Below are positions 51,501-64,000 of a stretch of DNA of 64,000 bases, in pieces. The stretch's first letter is position 1; every line of letters starts with the position of its first letter. The notes under the pieces are model-generated. The model saw only the letters and a program-made list of their open reading frames with translations. It had not been told where the DNA came from and did not search any database. Origin of the DNA: Wuchereria bancrofti. Taxonomy: Eukaryota > Nematoda > Chromadorea > Rhabditida > Onchocercidae. Position numbers and translations under genes: made by a program. The stretch is from NCBI GenBank assembly GCA_005281725.1, contig SSBO01000008.1:5008011-5072010 (forward strand). Direction: 5' to 3'.

Positions 51501-54500
51501 CTCATTTATCATTTCATCTAATAACTTGAAATTCAATTTAAATAAAATCAACTAAATCTTTTATTCTTTCATTAGTTATTCTCCTTACTTTTACTTTTGC
51601 TCCTACTTTAACTTGTTTCATCCTTTTTTTCCCAAATATCTATTAGATTCCTCTCAATTACTTTTTGTTGTCAAATATCCATGCGACTAGCGTTTCATTA
51701 TTTAAAAAAGAAAATATTATTTCAAGAGAAATAACAAAAAAAAAAAAGAAAATGCGTGAAAAACTAAACGGAAAAATTTTAGAGATTAATCAATTAATTC
51801 TAATCATATTTCTTATCTTTGATTTATTAATGTAAATCATTTTTATTAATTATTGTCTCATTAAAAATCATTATCGTAATTTATATAATATTACTTCACA
51901 ATTATAATACGCCCAAATATTTGTAAATTTCTAAAATCTTTTGCAACAATGTTTATTATTATTGTTGAGTTAAAAAAAATCAAAATGATATCATATCAAA
52001 AAAAAAAGAATTATTTTAGGAAAGAAAAATAATTTAATTCTATAAAGAAATCAGACTAAAAAATGCAGAAAATTCATCAAAAGCTAAACAAAAATACTGC
52101 AAAATATGAAAGAAAGAATAATATGGAAACCGGAAAACTTAGATAAATTACAAAAGAAAGTCAGAAAATGAAAATTTGAATGGAAAAGAGAAAGTTTTAG
52201 AAGCGATATTTGAGGAGCAAATTATTCTTCCTTCTCCGTTCAATCAAGAAAATTGAGTTCAAAATATTGGAAGAAGAGAGATTTGATAAAAGAAAAACAT
52301 TTTTGGGAATGTTATCTGACAAATATCTTTTCGCATTTTTTTTTAACCGTTAATATAATACAAGTAATTAACTTTTGATCATTGAAGACAATCGTAACTT
52401 TGACAAAGGCTCAATTAGGTCAACTAGGCTCAGTGTTGTATTTGAAGACAGAAAATTGAAATAGATTTTTCTACAAAATTTTTACTTTAATTAATTAAAG
52501 AATAGCATTAAAGCACTGCTAATATTCTTTATTCTGTAATTTCAGGCATGGATGTTTAATTTCTAGACATAAATGCCTCATTTTGTCATCGATGAAATAA
52601 AAAGAAGTCCAATGAATAGAGTGATGATTATCAGGGTTGAGTTGCCCTTCAAACATTTCCATTAAAAATTTGACAGCGGAGGTCACTGAATTGGTCAATC
52701 TTTATATTTGCAAAAGCAAACTGCAATGACCAATTGAGTTGTGATAAAACTGATCGATGTTGAGATTTCTTTTGGCATAAAGATTGGAATTGCCAAAATT
52801 TGCATCAATAGTTTAAATTTTCTTTTAATATCATTATCAAATGATTAACACACTTAAGTGATAGCGAAATTTTCTTATGACTGATATACTAGGAAAAGGA
52901 AGCCAAACAGACAACAGCAAAAGTAATTTAATTAATGTAATTAAAATATAATTCATTCTACATCAAAAGATCGATTATCGAATGTGCAATGGATATATTT
53001 GATTATTATTACATTTGTTTTTAATTTATAGCAAATTTTTTTAATAGTCTCGAACTGACCGATTTATCTTAGATTATGAAGCAAATTTGGATAAGTTTAT
53101 TAGAACTTAATTAGTCAATATTTACAACAAAAAATACAAAATAAAAGCAATCAGTACGCATAAGGATATGTGTGAAAAAAAATATTTTACATTTAAATTC
53201 ATTTAGCTCTCGAAATTAATTTTTTTTATACAATAAAGTGAATTCTACATGGAATTTTAATGCTTGAGTTTTCCATCAAATTAAAAGGATTAAATTATCA
53301 AATCAACAATCAATCCGATGAGATAACCAGGTGTAATTCTATAGCATATCAATAACGTTGATCAGTAACAATGATAAATGATAAAAATAATCAAGAACAC
53401 GCTATAAGTCAAGCGCAGAATGCAAGAATGTGCGCCAATCGTTGTTGCTGCACATTTGCTTACTCCAAAAAAGATTGTGTAAGTTAAATATGATAATTTC
53501 ATGGCTATGAAATGGATTTAAAATGAAGGAATAATGGAAGGATTTTCGATTTTAATTGCACCAATATTAACGCGTGGGATTTTAAGCATTAATTTAAGAA
53601 TGCTATAATCCATTCTTTGTTCAAAAAATAAATAATTTTATTATTGTTGCAAGAAATATTTTAATAAAAGAAAATTTAGCTAATACTAGGATAGTTTAGT
53701 GCTAATCTTTTCTGGATTTGATGTACACGCATCAATTTGTCTCGTAATTACTAAAAGTAATGAAACTTTGAAAACTGAAAGATTTGGCATATTCATTCGC
53801 TCAAATTGGTTCTGAATTTCCGTCAATTTAATTCCATTCATACGTATAATAGTTAATTTTGTGATGTTATCTTCTCATTAAAAATAATATTACATGTCAA
53901 ATAAGCTTATTAGATTTTCAAACTTTACGTTTTGAAATTTCACGCTTACGTTTTTACTTTTTACTGCGTTTTTGACGTTACTTCAAGCTTATCAAAAATA
54001 TGTCGTTACATTGTTTGCTAATTTAACCTTTTTCTGCAGAAGGAATTGTTCTTCTTCGATAAGTATCAAAGGATAGCATATCATTTTACGGTAGTCAGTG
54101 GCACTGAACAGGAAAATAATATTCAGGTTGGATATTTAGAGTCTTCAACGAGATCAGCAAATTGCGAAAATGCGACGCTGCTGGCTTTGTCTCTTATCAA
54201 ACCGACAATGTGTAAACTGATCAATGATAAACTTTTCAATAATATGATAATCAATAATTTTTTAATTCAAATCTTTGGTGTATTTTCTATTAAGAAAATA
54301 TTGCAGTTTAATTTCATTAATTTTACTATTTTTTTTTAAAAAAATTCAATCGACAACGAAACAAATTTTAAATTTAAGTATTCTTCATGTAAGATTTCAA
54401 ATTTTGTAAAACGAGGACATAAACTCATCAAAAATAGCTTATGTAGGATTCCAGTTGTTTGGATTTAATTTGAGTACGTCTACTCAATTTTCCACAATTT

Positions 54501-57465
54501 TTGCTAATATTTTTTGCAGCAAGACAATAGCAAATATTCTGTTGAAAACGTTATGCTTACTTAGCGAACAACTGATAACTTTGATAAGCTATCAAATTAA
54601 CATTAGGTCTTGTCTTCATGATGGTTGTGTATATGCTGTCAATTTTCCAATTTTGTGAAAAGTACTTTGTGATAACATAATTTCACGTGGTTTTTGTAAA
54701 ATAAACTTATCCAAAATATTCTATGCCTCTTAGTGTATATTATTCAGTGTGAAAAAACCAATTAAAATTAGCCTTTATTCATATGAATGTAATATTTTTT
54801 TAAATTCAGTCTTTTGCAATTAATTCAACACAAAATACTTACATTTCCGTTCAGAATTCATAACAGATTATTTTTTCTAAGCTTATTTTTTTATCAAATT
54901 TTTAAGGTAAACTCAGAAAAATTTTGTTTGGTTGATTTTTAGCTGAAAGACATTGTCGCATGAATGGAAAATTTTTCGTTTGAAAAAAGCCACTGCTAAT
55001 TTATTATGGTTTCACTGATAAAATTGTAATAAGTTGACCCTGTACACTCGCATTTATCAATTCCGACAACAAAAGAGAATTTTGAGGGAATAGAAAAAAA
55101 TCGAAAGTTTAACATTTGATATAAGTTGTAACGTGTGTTTTTTAAATTGGCATAAATTGTAACGTGTATGTTAAATTAATTTATGCAAGATCATATTGAC
55201 CATTAGCGCCAGAACATTTGTATTTTAGACTTACTTGCATATATATCAATTTAAATGGTTCTCAAATAATATTTTCTTTTTTGTAAATACCATTGGATAT
55301 AATAAAAAGAATCATAGAATCATATGCAATTTTACTCTTCCAATTTTATATTTCGTTAAAGAGTTTCAGGAATAATTGTTTATTTAAAGTTAAAACAATG
55401 ATTGTTCACAGTCCATTAAAAAGTTAGATTTATTTTACTGTGATTTTTTCAATTTTCATCATTTCAAATATTAAATTTTTAGCAATACTAACATATTTTG
55501 GGTAATAAGAAAATACAAAAAATATATAAGTAAGTATTACTAACAATATTCAAAATCTATTCGTAAAACTATTACATATTATTATTTTTTTTTTTGGTTT
55601 TTGTTTTGGTGCATCAAAACTTTCAACAAGTTTTTTTTTTTCTTCCTTAAATAATATTTTCATTGTAGTTTAAAGTAATTTGTGTCTTTTTTCTTTTATA
55701 TTTGAAGTTGTGGTGATTGTTTCTTGTTTTCAGCATTTTTCAACAATGTAAACAGAAACAATTTATCATTTTGTTTTTTTCTGATAGTCATATTTTTCAT
55801 CGTCAATATAACGTTAAAGAATTGCATGAGATGAAGCGGTCATCCATTAAAAAAAAAAAGTTTAAACTGAGAATTAAAGTTGTTTAATAATTTAGCGTTC
55901 TACCAAACTATCCTTTATTCAAATTTTTTCAATTAATTTGAAGTAATAACAGCAAAAAGTAAAACAGCAAAACACTAACTTATGAAATTTGATTTGTAAA
56001 AGAAAAAATACAGACAAATTGATTTGTAATGAATGTTGCTGAAGTAATAGAAAAAAAAAATGATTGGTACGAAATGCATATAAGCTTTTTAAAAAAATAG
56101 GAATAGTTTTTTAAAAACTATGAATTGAATTATACAAAGATGATAAATTTTATCTTAATTATTCATGAATATGCATAGTTATTAGTAAGATAATAAAATA
56201 GTTGTCATAATGATAAAGTCATTCACACTTAGTTTATATCATTTCTAATTAAAGCAAAAATTTATGCAAAGTTGTAAAATTTCTGTTCCTTTCATTATCG
56301 ATTTTATTCTTTCAAAAGATAATATTTGTTCCCTTTTTTCAAATTTTTCTATTTGTTTAATTTTATATGTTTTTTATTTTATTTATTTATTTTTTGATTA
56401 TATCTTTTCAAAGAAACAAGATTGTACGCTGAACAGTTATGAGATGAGAAAATAATTGTTATCAAATGTTTGCCTTTCTTTTTTCTTTTTTGCAATAAAA
56501 AATTTTAAAAGTTCATGTGTAAACCAAAATGAACACTTATTACGCTTAAAGTGAAAAGTTACGAATTTTGCATATCACACGGAATCTTGACACGTTTAAG
56601 CGTCACTATCACGCTTACGAATGCTATGTTATCTTTATTTAAAACAATATATTTGCAACAGTAAGAGAAATTTTATAAAATCGTTGGCAAATTTTGAAAT
56701 GTAACAAATAATATAATACATAAACTTTAGCTAAAATTTAATGCATGCATTTGAATTTGATTTTGATAAAATTTTATATTTTAGAAAAACGAAAGAGAAA
56801 TAAATATGCGACTCAATTATATAATTTTTTTTTAAAAAAAGGTAATCAATAAATATAATATAAGAATGATAAATGTAAATAATTGCGGAAATGAGCAAAA
56901 ATAAAGAGGAAGCAAAAAAAAAAATAGGGAAGGGGGAGTAAAAGGAAGAAAAAAAACATTAACGACAATTTAAATTCATTTTTTGGTTTTTTTCTATTCT
57001 TACTTCTCTTCAATCTTCTTTCATTTATTCCAATGATACATTGCTATTCCTTCTATTCTATTTCAGTAATTAACTCATTTCTATATTCAAATCAACAATT
57101 CTTAGTAAATTTACAAATTAAATTTTTCTGCCTGCCTAAAATAACTAGTATTTTTAATCATTCATTTACATATTTTTACAAAAATTTACAAATATACGGA
57201 TCAACACATTAATACTTACGAAAACAAAAAAAAAAATTGTCGCACAATGTTATTACATATGTTGCATAGAGTAATAGAGTTTTCTCGTCAAAAATTTTTT
57301 CCTTTTTTTTTTGTTACATGATGCAATTTTTTTTCATACCTTCGAGGCATTTAAATTCCTTTTGGGAAGTACTTAAACTCCTTTCTAACGTTTATTTTCA
57401 TCATCCTGAATCCCGCTTAAAAGTAATAAAATCCTAGGCAATCTTCATTTGTGCATTCTTCTCAA
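48551..57465. other. Long AT-rich gene-poor interval
   Basis: Nearly 9 kb with no gene I can support. The only exon-like piece is at 54034-54123 (+), flanked by ttctgcag and gttgga, reading KELFFFDKYQRIAYHF and onward; a second piece after ttttttgcag (about 54520) could follow it. Neither has a recognisable family. The rest is homopolymer runs and scattered simple sequence. Confidence 0.45.
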
Positions 57466-58554
57466 ATGAATATGCTAATTAAAATAGCGGTATGTTTTTA
57501 TTTCATTTTCAACCTTTTGAAGAATTATAAAATAAACATTGATATGCTATTGTATGTATTTCACTTTTATTGTAGTGAGTGCAAAATATTATTAAGGATA
57601 ATTATTATGCATACTTTTTTTAAAAAAGATCTATGATAATTTAGTTTTTATTTGAGAACTTAAATTTTTTTTTGTGCTAACAGAAATTATTTAAAAAAAA
57701 ATCTTAAGATGATCTTTAACCTTTTTACAGTAATTTCAGAAATCACTATATCCTCTAATCAATTAAATAACCCATTTTTTAGATCTTATTGATAATGATG
57801 TTTGAGCAAAGCCTTCCGCGCCTTGCCGGCTGTTGCTGCGCTGAGGAGGCAAAGCCGGAAGTGCCAGCGTTCCCATCCCTCTTCCCACTACTGCCAGACT
57901 ATTCATGGTTGTTACCACGAACTTCGTGCTGCGGCGAGATTTTCCCCGATAAAAAGAAAAAGGAATGCGGTGGATGCGGTGGATGTGGCGGATGCGGTGG
58001 ATGCGGTGGATGCGGTGGCTGTGGATGCGGTGGCTGTGGTGGATGCGGTGGCTGTGGTGGATGCGGATGCGGCCAAATGTAAATATATAGTTATCGAAAT
58101 TTCAAAGTTAAATTTCAAAACTAATATATGAGTAATGGAATGTTTGATATGATTAACTCAGATCTTACTCTATTTTAAATACTTGATGATTTTTAATCCT
58201 AAAATTCATAAAACCTACTGAAATTAAAAAAATTCATAATTTCTAATAAATATTTGATAATAACTTTCATCCACCGTTTTTGATAATTTTTGCATATTTG
58301 ATTGTTAATAGGAAAGCAGTCATTATTGCGCGATATCAGGAAAAATTGAGTCAAATTTTGTTCCCATTTTTCGAAATAAATTAAATTTCATCCTTATAAT
58401 AATATTAATTATAATTTTGATTTATTTCAGTCCTCCTGCTCCAAAACCATCATATAAGGTACCTCCAACACCAGCATATATAGCACCACCTCCAGCACCA
58501 TCTGCATACAAGTTACCTCCTCTTCTTGGTGGTGGACTATTCGGATTGAGGTGA
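57466..58554 (+). CDS. Secreted Cys-Gly-rich / Pro-Tyr-rich small protein
   Basis: Three exons, 57466-57489, 57783-58078 and 58431-58554, join in frame for 147 residues. The first, of eight codons, completes a signal peptide when spliced: MNMLIKIAILLIMMF, with cleavage likely around residue 24 before a CCC triplet. Next come a short region with a second CC pair (TSCCGEIF), a basic KKKK patch, a run of about 37 residues made almost only of CGG and CG units, and a C-terminal segment rich in Pro, Ala and Tyr (PPAPKPSYKVPPTPAY) ending GGGLFGLR. Repeated CGG units occur in nematode cuticle-associated and ground-like proteins, suggesting a disulfide cross-linked or metal-binding matrix protein, but no ground-like domain is visible. 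The GC-rich coding block stands out sharply from its surroundings. Confidence 0.75.
57966..58075. repeat. TGCGGTGGA coding minisatellite
   Basis: Tandem TGCGGTGGA/TGTGGTGGC nine-base units encoding CGG repeats, the most GC-rich stretch of the window. The other two frames are also open (Val-Asp-Ala type) purely because of the repeat. Confidence 0.9.
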
Positions 58555-60379
58555 AGAAACATTCGGAATAGACTTAAAGAAGTAAGAGAATTCTTCATTG
58601 GCATTTACATTCGCTGAAATTCTTCGAATTATATTCAAATTATATCATATATTTAGAACAAGTATCATTTGAAATCTATTAAGGATATTTTTGAAAACCA
58701 AATTTTTAATGTTTCTATGACAAGTCGAAATGGGTACTATCAACGTCCTTTCTGAGAATTTATTAAATATTTAGTAAATTTTTTTTTTTATCTCATCAGA
58801 TTTTGCTTAAAAATCATCTAAAATATTAATATTCAATAAAATTAGTGCAAAATGTTAGTGTAAAATATTAATTGTCCCTTTTTTCTCGTATTGTTTTTAT
58901 TTCCATTAATAATTCTGTATTCGTCTTAAAAGAACATAAGAGAACATAATAGTTTTCATGTGCCTCAATTTCTATGCATCAAGTGAATTTCAACAGATTT
59001 TAAACATTCCAAACTAAAATCTTATACAAAATAACTTTTTTTTTAAATCGACGTATGCTTTTTTGTTACATCAATGTGTAATTTTTGAATTTAAGTCAAA
59101 GTTTCAAATGTGAAGCAACTCATAAAACTTATTATGTAAACTATGGGCAGTCATCTTTAAACAACATAATATATTTTCTTATTTGTTAAATTAATATTAT
59201 CCTTTATTGAAATAAAAAGCGAAACACGAAAGACTTGTTAAATACAAAAGCAACATATCCGTCATTTCTCTCAACAGGAATAAATCCTTCCTGTTTTTGT
59301 GAAGTTGAAAACTTTTCGAAACCGGTTTGATGGTGATAAGTCTCACCTATTATTTAAAATCTAAAGCAACATCCGATTCGGTGAAGGTATAATAGCGTTT
59401 GAATGAATGCCGTCAATATGATAAGTTTGCTGACAAATAGGCTAAGGATGTTACTTTCTAGTTTGTAGCACTTTCTACCTATTATATTATTTGAAGTGAT
59501 ATTTACCTTTATTTACCTATAATGATTATATATTATCGTTCTATTATCATTATTCTCCTCTTCAGACAAACCCTTTGTTATGGAAGAGGAGTTTATGTAT
59601 TTTTGTGAAATTCCGAGCGCTGATATATATGCCTTCAGTAAGCCCTTCCAAGTCAAACATACTTCAACTGAAAGAGTCAGAAAAAGTTTGTTTATGGGCT
59701 GATTAGCTTTCAGCCAAGAGAAGAACTCTGACTTCAAGCCTGTAAATAAAGTAAATAAACGTATGCTTTCATAGTAAAAGAACTCATTTGTTTAATTTAA
59801 CTTTCAAATATTTTAAGTCAAGTTTTAATCAATAATCAATATTCTGGTTTCATATGCTTTTTTTTCTTCGGTTGAAAATTTAATTTGGACTATTTCTGTT
59901 CCAGAAAACGTTGAAACAAATTGCTGCAATAAGCGAGCATTTTTGTAACCCAACTCAGTTTTCTTGGCACATAAAAAATATGCAGTTTGTAAGATTTACA
60001 GTTTACGGAAATAACCAGATATAGAGTCTTAACTTAGAATAAAAGTACAGTAATCTAGAAGTAAAGGTACAGTAGTCTAGTAGGACGTTCGATTTAGATT
60101 TTTAGAGGGTTTAATTAATGAATGAAAACGCTTAACTAGGACTTATATATAATATTATAGACAAGTTAGGTTATGCTACAATAAAATACAAAACTGGAAT
60201 TTGTGTAATGTTCTCAAGCAGTGAATAAAATTAGTACAAAAGATAAAAATTTTTGATTAGCATAGCAGATGTGCATAACATTTTACATGTTACACGATTT
60301 AGATTAGATAAAAGATTCATCACTGATAGAGGAAACATTGCAGTTAATTTTTGTATGATGTAGTGAATCCTTTATTCAG
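58555..60379. other. Unassigned region left of the retrotransposon remnant
   Basis: No gene supported with confidence. On the minus strand, 59742-59517 is open for about 75 codons (KSEFFSWLKANQPINKLFL...), starts after a tttacag acceptor and ends at a good donor (AG|gtaaat). Further left on the same strand another open stretch (about 59350-59220) reads FEKFSTSQKQEGFIPVERND. Both have coding-like composition but no family I know; they could be exons of an unknown gene or remains of a mobile element. Confidence 0.35.
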
Positions 60380-62960
60380 AAAATGGTTTGTACAAAAACT
60401 TTCATTGCCTTATAGTTTTCTTCGGTTTTCCGAGGAGCTTGCTTCATGATTGAGAACTTAGTTGTTTTCAAACTTAACTTGCCGGCATTTCGTTCTAATC
60501 GTATTATCTCTCTATGCTTCCCATTGCACAATAAACATCCTTTGCAGTATATATGCCCGAGCTCTTCAAGCTGATCGCAAGGAAAAAGTTACTAATCCTA
60601 ATCGTTCAAAACAGTCCTGTAGATGACAAATTCATAATCTTTAACTTCAATGCCAGAGTAGAACAAAACTTTGAAGCTGGAGAACAGTGCTAGGCAAATA
60701 TAGTGTTAGAAACTGCAGTGACAGTGGATGCCTTCTGATAGAGTTCTGCGTAGGGCACAAGTTCACGATCAAAAATACCATCTTTCAGCATAAAGATAGC
60801 CTAAGAACGATTTGGATGTATTCTGCATTTGACACCTCATCCTCATTAGCTACATCGTAGTGTATCAGAGAAGCATTCGTGATGTTCGTCATATCCGACT
60901 GATGATGCTTAGTACAAATAGACAGACCATCGCTTTGTGCGATGCAAATTCAATTACCATTTTGATGCCAAGCCTAAAAGAGGAGACATTTCAAAGAAGA
61001 GACTAAGAGTCAACAATCTTGAAATTACTACTTACGGACGGATCACCATTAAATTCCTTTCCTAAAATACTCCACCAACGCATCAAAAATAGCACCCAGC
61101 AGAACTCGCAGAATTGTTTACGGTTCCCATCAAAGAACCTAAAGATCGGTTTAATATGTTAACAGTCTATACGCTCATCCATCCTGTTTAGCAAGAAAAA
61201 CAACTTTTGATCTTGCACATAATAGGCTTCAACAGAAATCTCGGAATATCAATAACAAGTGGTGGATCAATCTAGCACAAAAGATTCAATCATTTCCGGA
61301 TTCTGGCGATCACAGAGAATTCTACAAAACTCTAAAAGTAGTGCATGGACTAATACATTGAATTCACACATCTCTATTCTCAGCTCAGCTCAGATAGTCT
61401 CTTCTTTCTCATAAATAAATCCTCCACTGTCAACCGGTAGTTCGAATACTTTCAACCTCTTTTCAGTGTCCACCGTTTAATGAAACACTTAGCACTTCAG
61501 TAAATCACTTAACAATTAAAAACTAAGCTGGGCATAGCTTCTACCTGGAAGAGTCCCTTAACATTGGGCTCAGTTATTAAGGTATCATTTTTGCAGTTCG
61601 TAAAATTCCTAAAAGAATATTTCTAAATAAACTACTATTACAAAAGCACTTATATCTGAAAGCCAATGTGATTTTTGAGCTAACAGAAACAGCGCAGATG
61701 TGATATTTGTTCTCAGACAGTACAAGAAAAGTGCAAAGAACAGGAGAACTCTATACAAGAGAGAAAGTCACTTTTGCTGTGACCTTTGTTGACCTCACCA
61801 AAGCATTTGAACCATGAGCAGGAAATACTTATGATAAATTTTGTAACACTCTTTTAAGTCCCTCACCATGATTATTTTGTTGCACGAAGATCAACGTGGT
61901 GAAGTCAGATATGGCATTTCAACTCTCTGAGCCTTTCACGATGATCAAAATAAATCTATCGGAATTCTTTTTTTTGATTAATGATAAAGGTATTGTAATT
62001 GATTGGCTAATGTAAATGAATAGTAGAAAAAAATTTATTACTCGACGTTATAAGGATTATTATATGGTATCGAATTATATTAGTTGGGGTTGGATGCAGG
62101 TCAAAGATTGTTCCAATGTAGCGGAAGTATTGAAACAAATCAGATTATGACTGATTGTTAGTCTAACTCAAGCAAAGAGTTCAAATCTTTCTATAGTGGG
62201 CATTGGCTTACAACAAGCGAATGAGTGAAGAGCTATCCTACCAGACTCATTGGATAAATAAATGATTGTACATGATATATAATTTTGAAACAATTTTATA
62301 TTTGTCTAGAAATATTGAATCTTTGTGTAGTAACAGATGAATTTGAACATTATATCAGTTGCTTATAAGAATAGCTTTGGATTCAATACAATTTTGTTTT
62401 CATATATTATAAATCGGTTTTTCGAACAACACCTTGTAAAGGTTGCATTCTGGTATCATCCTATTCACATTAATCTTTAGCATGGTGCTCCAGAGTAGCG
62501 GTAGACTTCGATGAAGAAAATGGTATTTACATTCGATATTGTACCGACGCGGTTTCTTTCAATCTTGGACCATTGAAAGCACTTACCAAAACTATACACC
62601 AGAATCTTTGTAACACTTAATTTCTTGCTTTGCAGAAACTGCAAAGATTTTTGAATTTAAAGAAGACAGAAGTTCTGTACCAGCTATCACCACAGATCGG
62701 TTATCATCCTCTTCATATCACTCATTATAAGCTCATTTAATTTTACATTAATCCAGCCTCTGTCTGGGAAACATTTCCTTGGATGCCAAGACTGACAAGC
62801 AAATTAGCAAAGACATACAGAGCATTCAGGAAATTCCATAAAAAAAAATTGAAATTCTATAAAAAAATTCACCAACGCGTTTGTAGCAAGCATGGTAAAT
62901 CTTCATTGACGCATTTGCAACAAATATGGATAAATTTTCGTCCTGGAAGTTAAGCCATGA
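60380..62960 (+). mobile_element. Decayed non-LTR retrotransposon (endonuclease + reverse transcriptase)
   Basis: A LINE-type remnant on the plus strand, broken by many stops and frameshifts. Order and motifs match an APE endonuclease followed by reverse transcriptase. About 60440-60590 reads like the start of the endonuclease (LPAFRSNRIISLCFPLHNKH). At 60646 is FNARVEQN, matching the GDFNAR motif with its Gly-Asp changed. At 60922 is TDHRFVRCKF. The transcriptase part has SESQCDF at 61655 followed at once by a stop, ANRNSADVIFVLRQY, TFVDLTKAF at about 61782, then after shifts GIYIRYCTDA near 62525, LKKTEVLYQLSPQ near 62655 and ISLDAKTDKQISKDI near 62775. The usual catalytic FADD box is not readable. 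It is a dead copy; I do not assign a clade. It contributes no functional protein. Confidence 0.8.
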
Positions 62961-63130
62961 ATTATCATTATTATTTCAAAGAAGCAAAATATATGAGCAG
63001 TTTTTGAAAATTTATTTGCGATTTGATAAGGTTTTGAAAATCAATTCACTACAAACCAGTCAAACGATAAGTGGTAGAATTTATTAGCAAAAGATAATGT
63101 CTTAATTTAATAATTTGTCGAAAAAAATTT

Positions 63131-63677
63131 TCACAGATTTATACGTAAATTCATGTCTATTCTATTTGCTTCCATCAGTTCAACATCACTTGCACGTTCA
63201 GTATCTTTACCATTCGAACAACCAATACCGCCATATGAGGCATTTGCACCAAAACAAAGTGAAGCAACCTTCAGAATAGTTTGAAAGAAACGGTTCACAC
63301 TACGACATAAAAAGTCAATGAGAAATACGTAGTAGTAGGACAATTTTTCATTTATAATTATCTTAAGAGCTTAGAATTAGCAATAATAACAATTCATTAA
63401 GTATAATGCATTTTCAGAAAGAAATAAGAATTGGATTGCTTAAAGTCAACTCATCATTTGATAACTATATCAAAAATTAGGTATCAGTAGAAGTAAGACA
63501 TGAACAGGAAACTTGGCTTATAGTCATTTCTTTCTTATGCCATAGTGAATCAATTTAAACTAAAATTAGTACTTGCTTAGCATTTTTTTCTTTACATATC
63601 CATTATCCCCGAATCAGGTGGCCATTCCTTCTTGAAGTAAAAATGATATGTTTTCCATCTGAGGACATCCTTCCTAT
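63131..63677 (-). CDS. C-terminal exons of an unrecognised gene (5' part outside window)
   Basis: Two minus-strand exons, 63677-63596 and 63299-63131, join with matching phase (donor gtaaag, acceptor gtcgtag) and read RKDVLRWKTYHFYFKKEWPP, DSGIMDIVNRFFQTILKV, ASLCFGANASYGGIG, then a charged tail ending MNLRINL and a TGA. The next exon upstream would begin beyond the first acceptor (tttag, ending at 63678) and is not found before the window edge. Composition is coding-like and distinct from flanking AT-rich DNA. I do not recognise the family. The retrotransposon remnant ends about 170 bases beyond its stop codon. The alternative is a fortuitous pairing of two open stretches. Confidence 0.45.
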
Positions 63678-64000
63678 CTAAATGACAATTAAAATACCTG
63701 ATAAGTGAATAAAATGGAATTAAACTATTTAAGTATTTGAAAATATTCCAATTAAAAATAGGTAATGTGTTAACGAATAAATGAGTAGAACTATGTGAGG
63801 CAGAAATAAATAAAGCTTATTTAATCAAATATTTTTATATTTTGATTATTACTACAGTATCCTTCCCCGCTAACCTGGACAATTTCCGTAAATTGACTGT
63901 TGTAAAAATGTTATTATAAAAATTTAATAAGCAAAATGCCTACTTAAATTATCAGTGTTTTGAATGTTTGTTTCTATTTGAATAGTTAAATAATAGACGT
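63678..64000. other. Right edge, nothing recognised
   Basis: AT-rich sequence, presumably an intron of the minus-strand gene that ends at 63131. No exon identified. Confidence 0.35.

Noticed and set aside
53400..53480. Slightly GC-richer patch as a possible tRNA
   Set aside because: No cloverleaf pairing or A/B-box pattern could be made from it.
57802..58131. Alternative plus and minus frames over the Cys-Gly repeat (Ala/Val/Asp- and Thr/Ser-rich)
   Set aside because: Frame shadows of the nine-base repeat; only the Cys-Gly frame joins to a signal peptide and to a stop-terminated third exon.
58422..58604. Minus-strand 60-codon Gly-rich frame
   Set aside because: Antisense of the Pro-rich third exon of the Cys-Gly protein gene.

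Overview
The window looks like nuclear DNA of a nematode, most likely a filarial or other spirurid worm. It is strongly AT-rich. Introns are short to medium with TTTCAG-type acceptors, and several start codons sit a few to about 30 bases after an acceptor with no visible upstream exon, as expected for spliced-leader trans-splicing. The protein families fit too: a ciliary transition-zone protein, a cuticlin-type zona pellucida (ZP) protein and a kexin-type convertase. Species and clade are inferred. Gene models were built by hand from splice-site and reading-frame continuity, without alignment or RNA evidence.

Layout, left to right. (1) 140-4920 (+): 13 exons of a furin/kexin proprotein convertase, cut at its 5' side by the window edge. 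(2) 4891-5954: a 69-bp repeat overlapping the convertase 3' end, then a 25-bp minisatellite. (3) 7455-18311 (+): a 24-exon mks-6/CC2D2A gene whose intron 19 opens with a 35-bp tandem repeat built on the 5' splice site. (4) 20279-31043 (+): three tandem OXA1-type mitochondrial insertase genes with matching intron phases, and a small membrane-protein gene (23601-23969) directly before the second. (5) 32698-46882 (-): a 13-exon ZP-domain transmembrane protein with a 7.1-kb intron. (6) 46883-57465: mostly featureless AT-rich DNA with simple repeats. (7) 57466-58554 (+): a secreted Cys-Gly-rich protein of about 147 residues. (8) 58555-63130: mostly unassigned sequence and a heavily decayed non-LTR retrotransposon. 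(9) 63131-63677 (-): the last exons of an unrecognised gene entering from the right.

Functionally the genes are mixed: secretory-pathway processing, cilium gating, inner mitochondrial membrane insertion and extracellular matrix. The only clear functional cluster is the OXA1 array. The convertase and the ZP protein are linked only in principle, since ZP proteins are usually released by furin-type cleavage and this one carries an RKRR site. I see no bacterial insert, CRISPR array, rRNA or tRNA.
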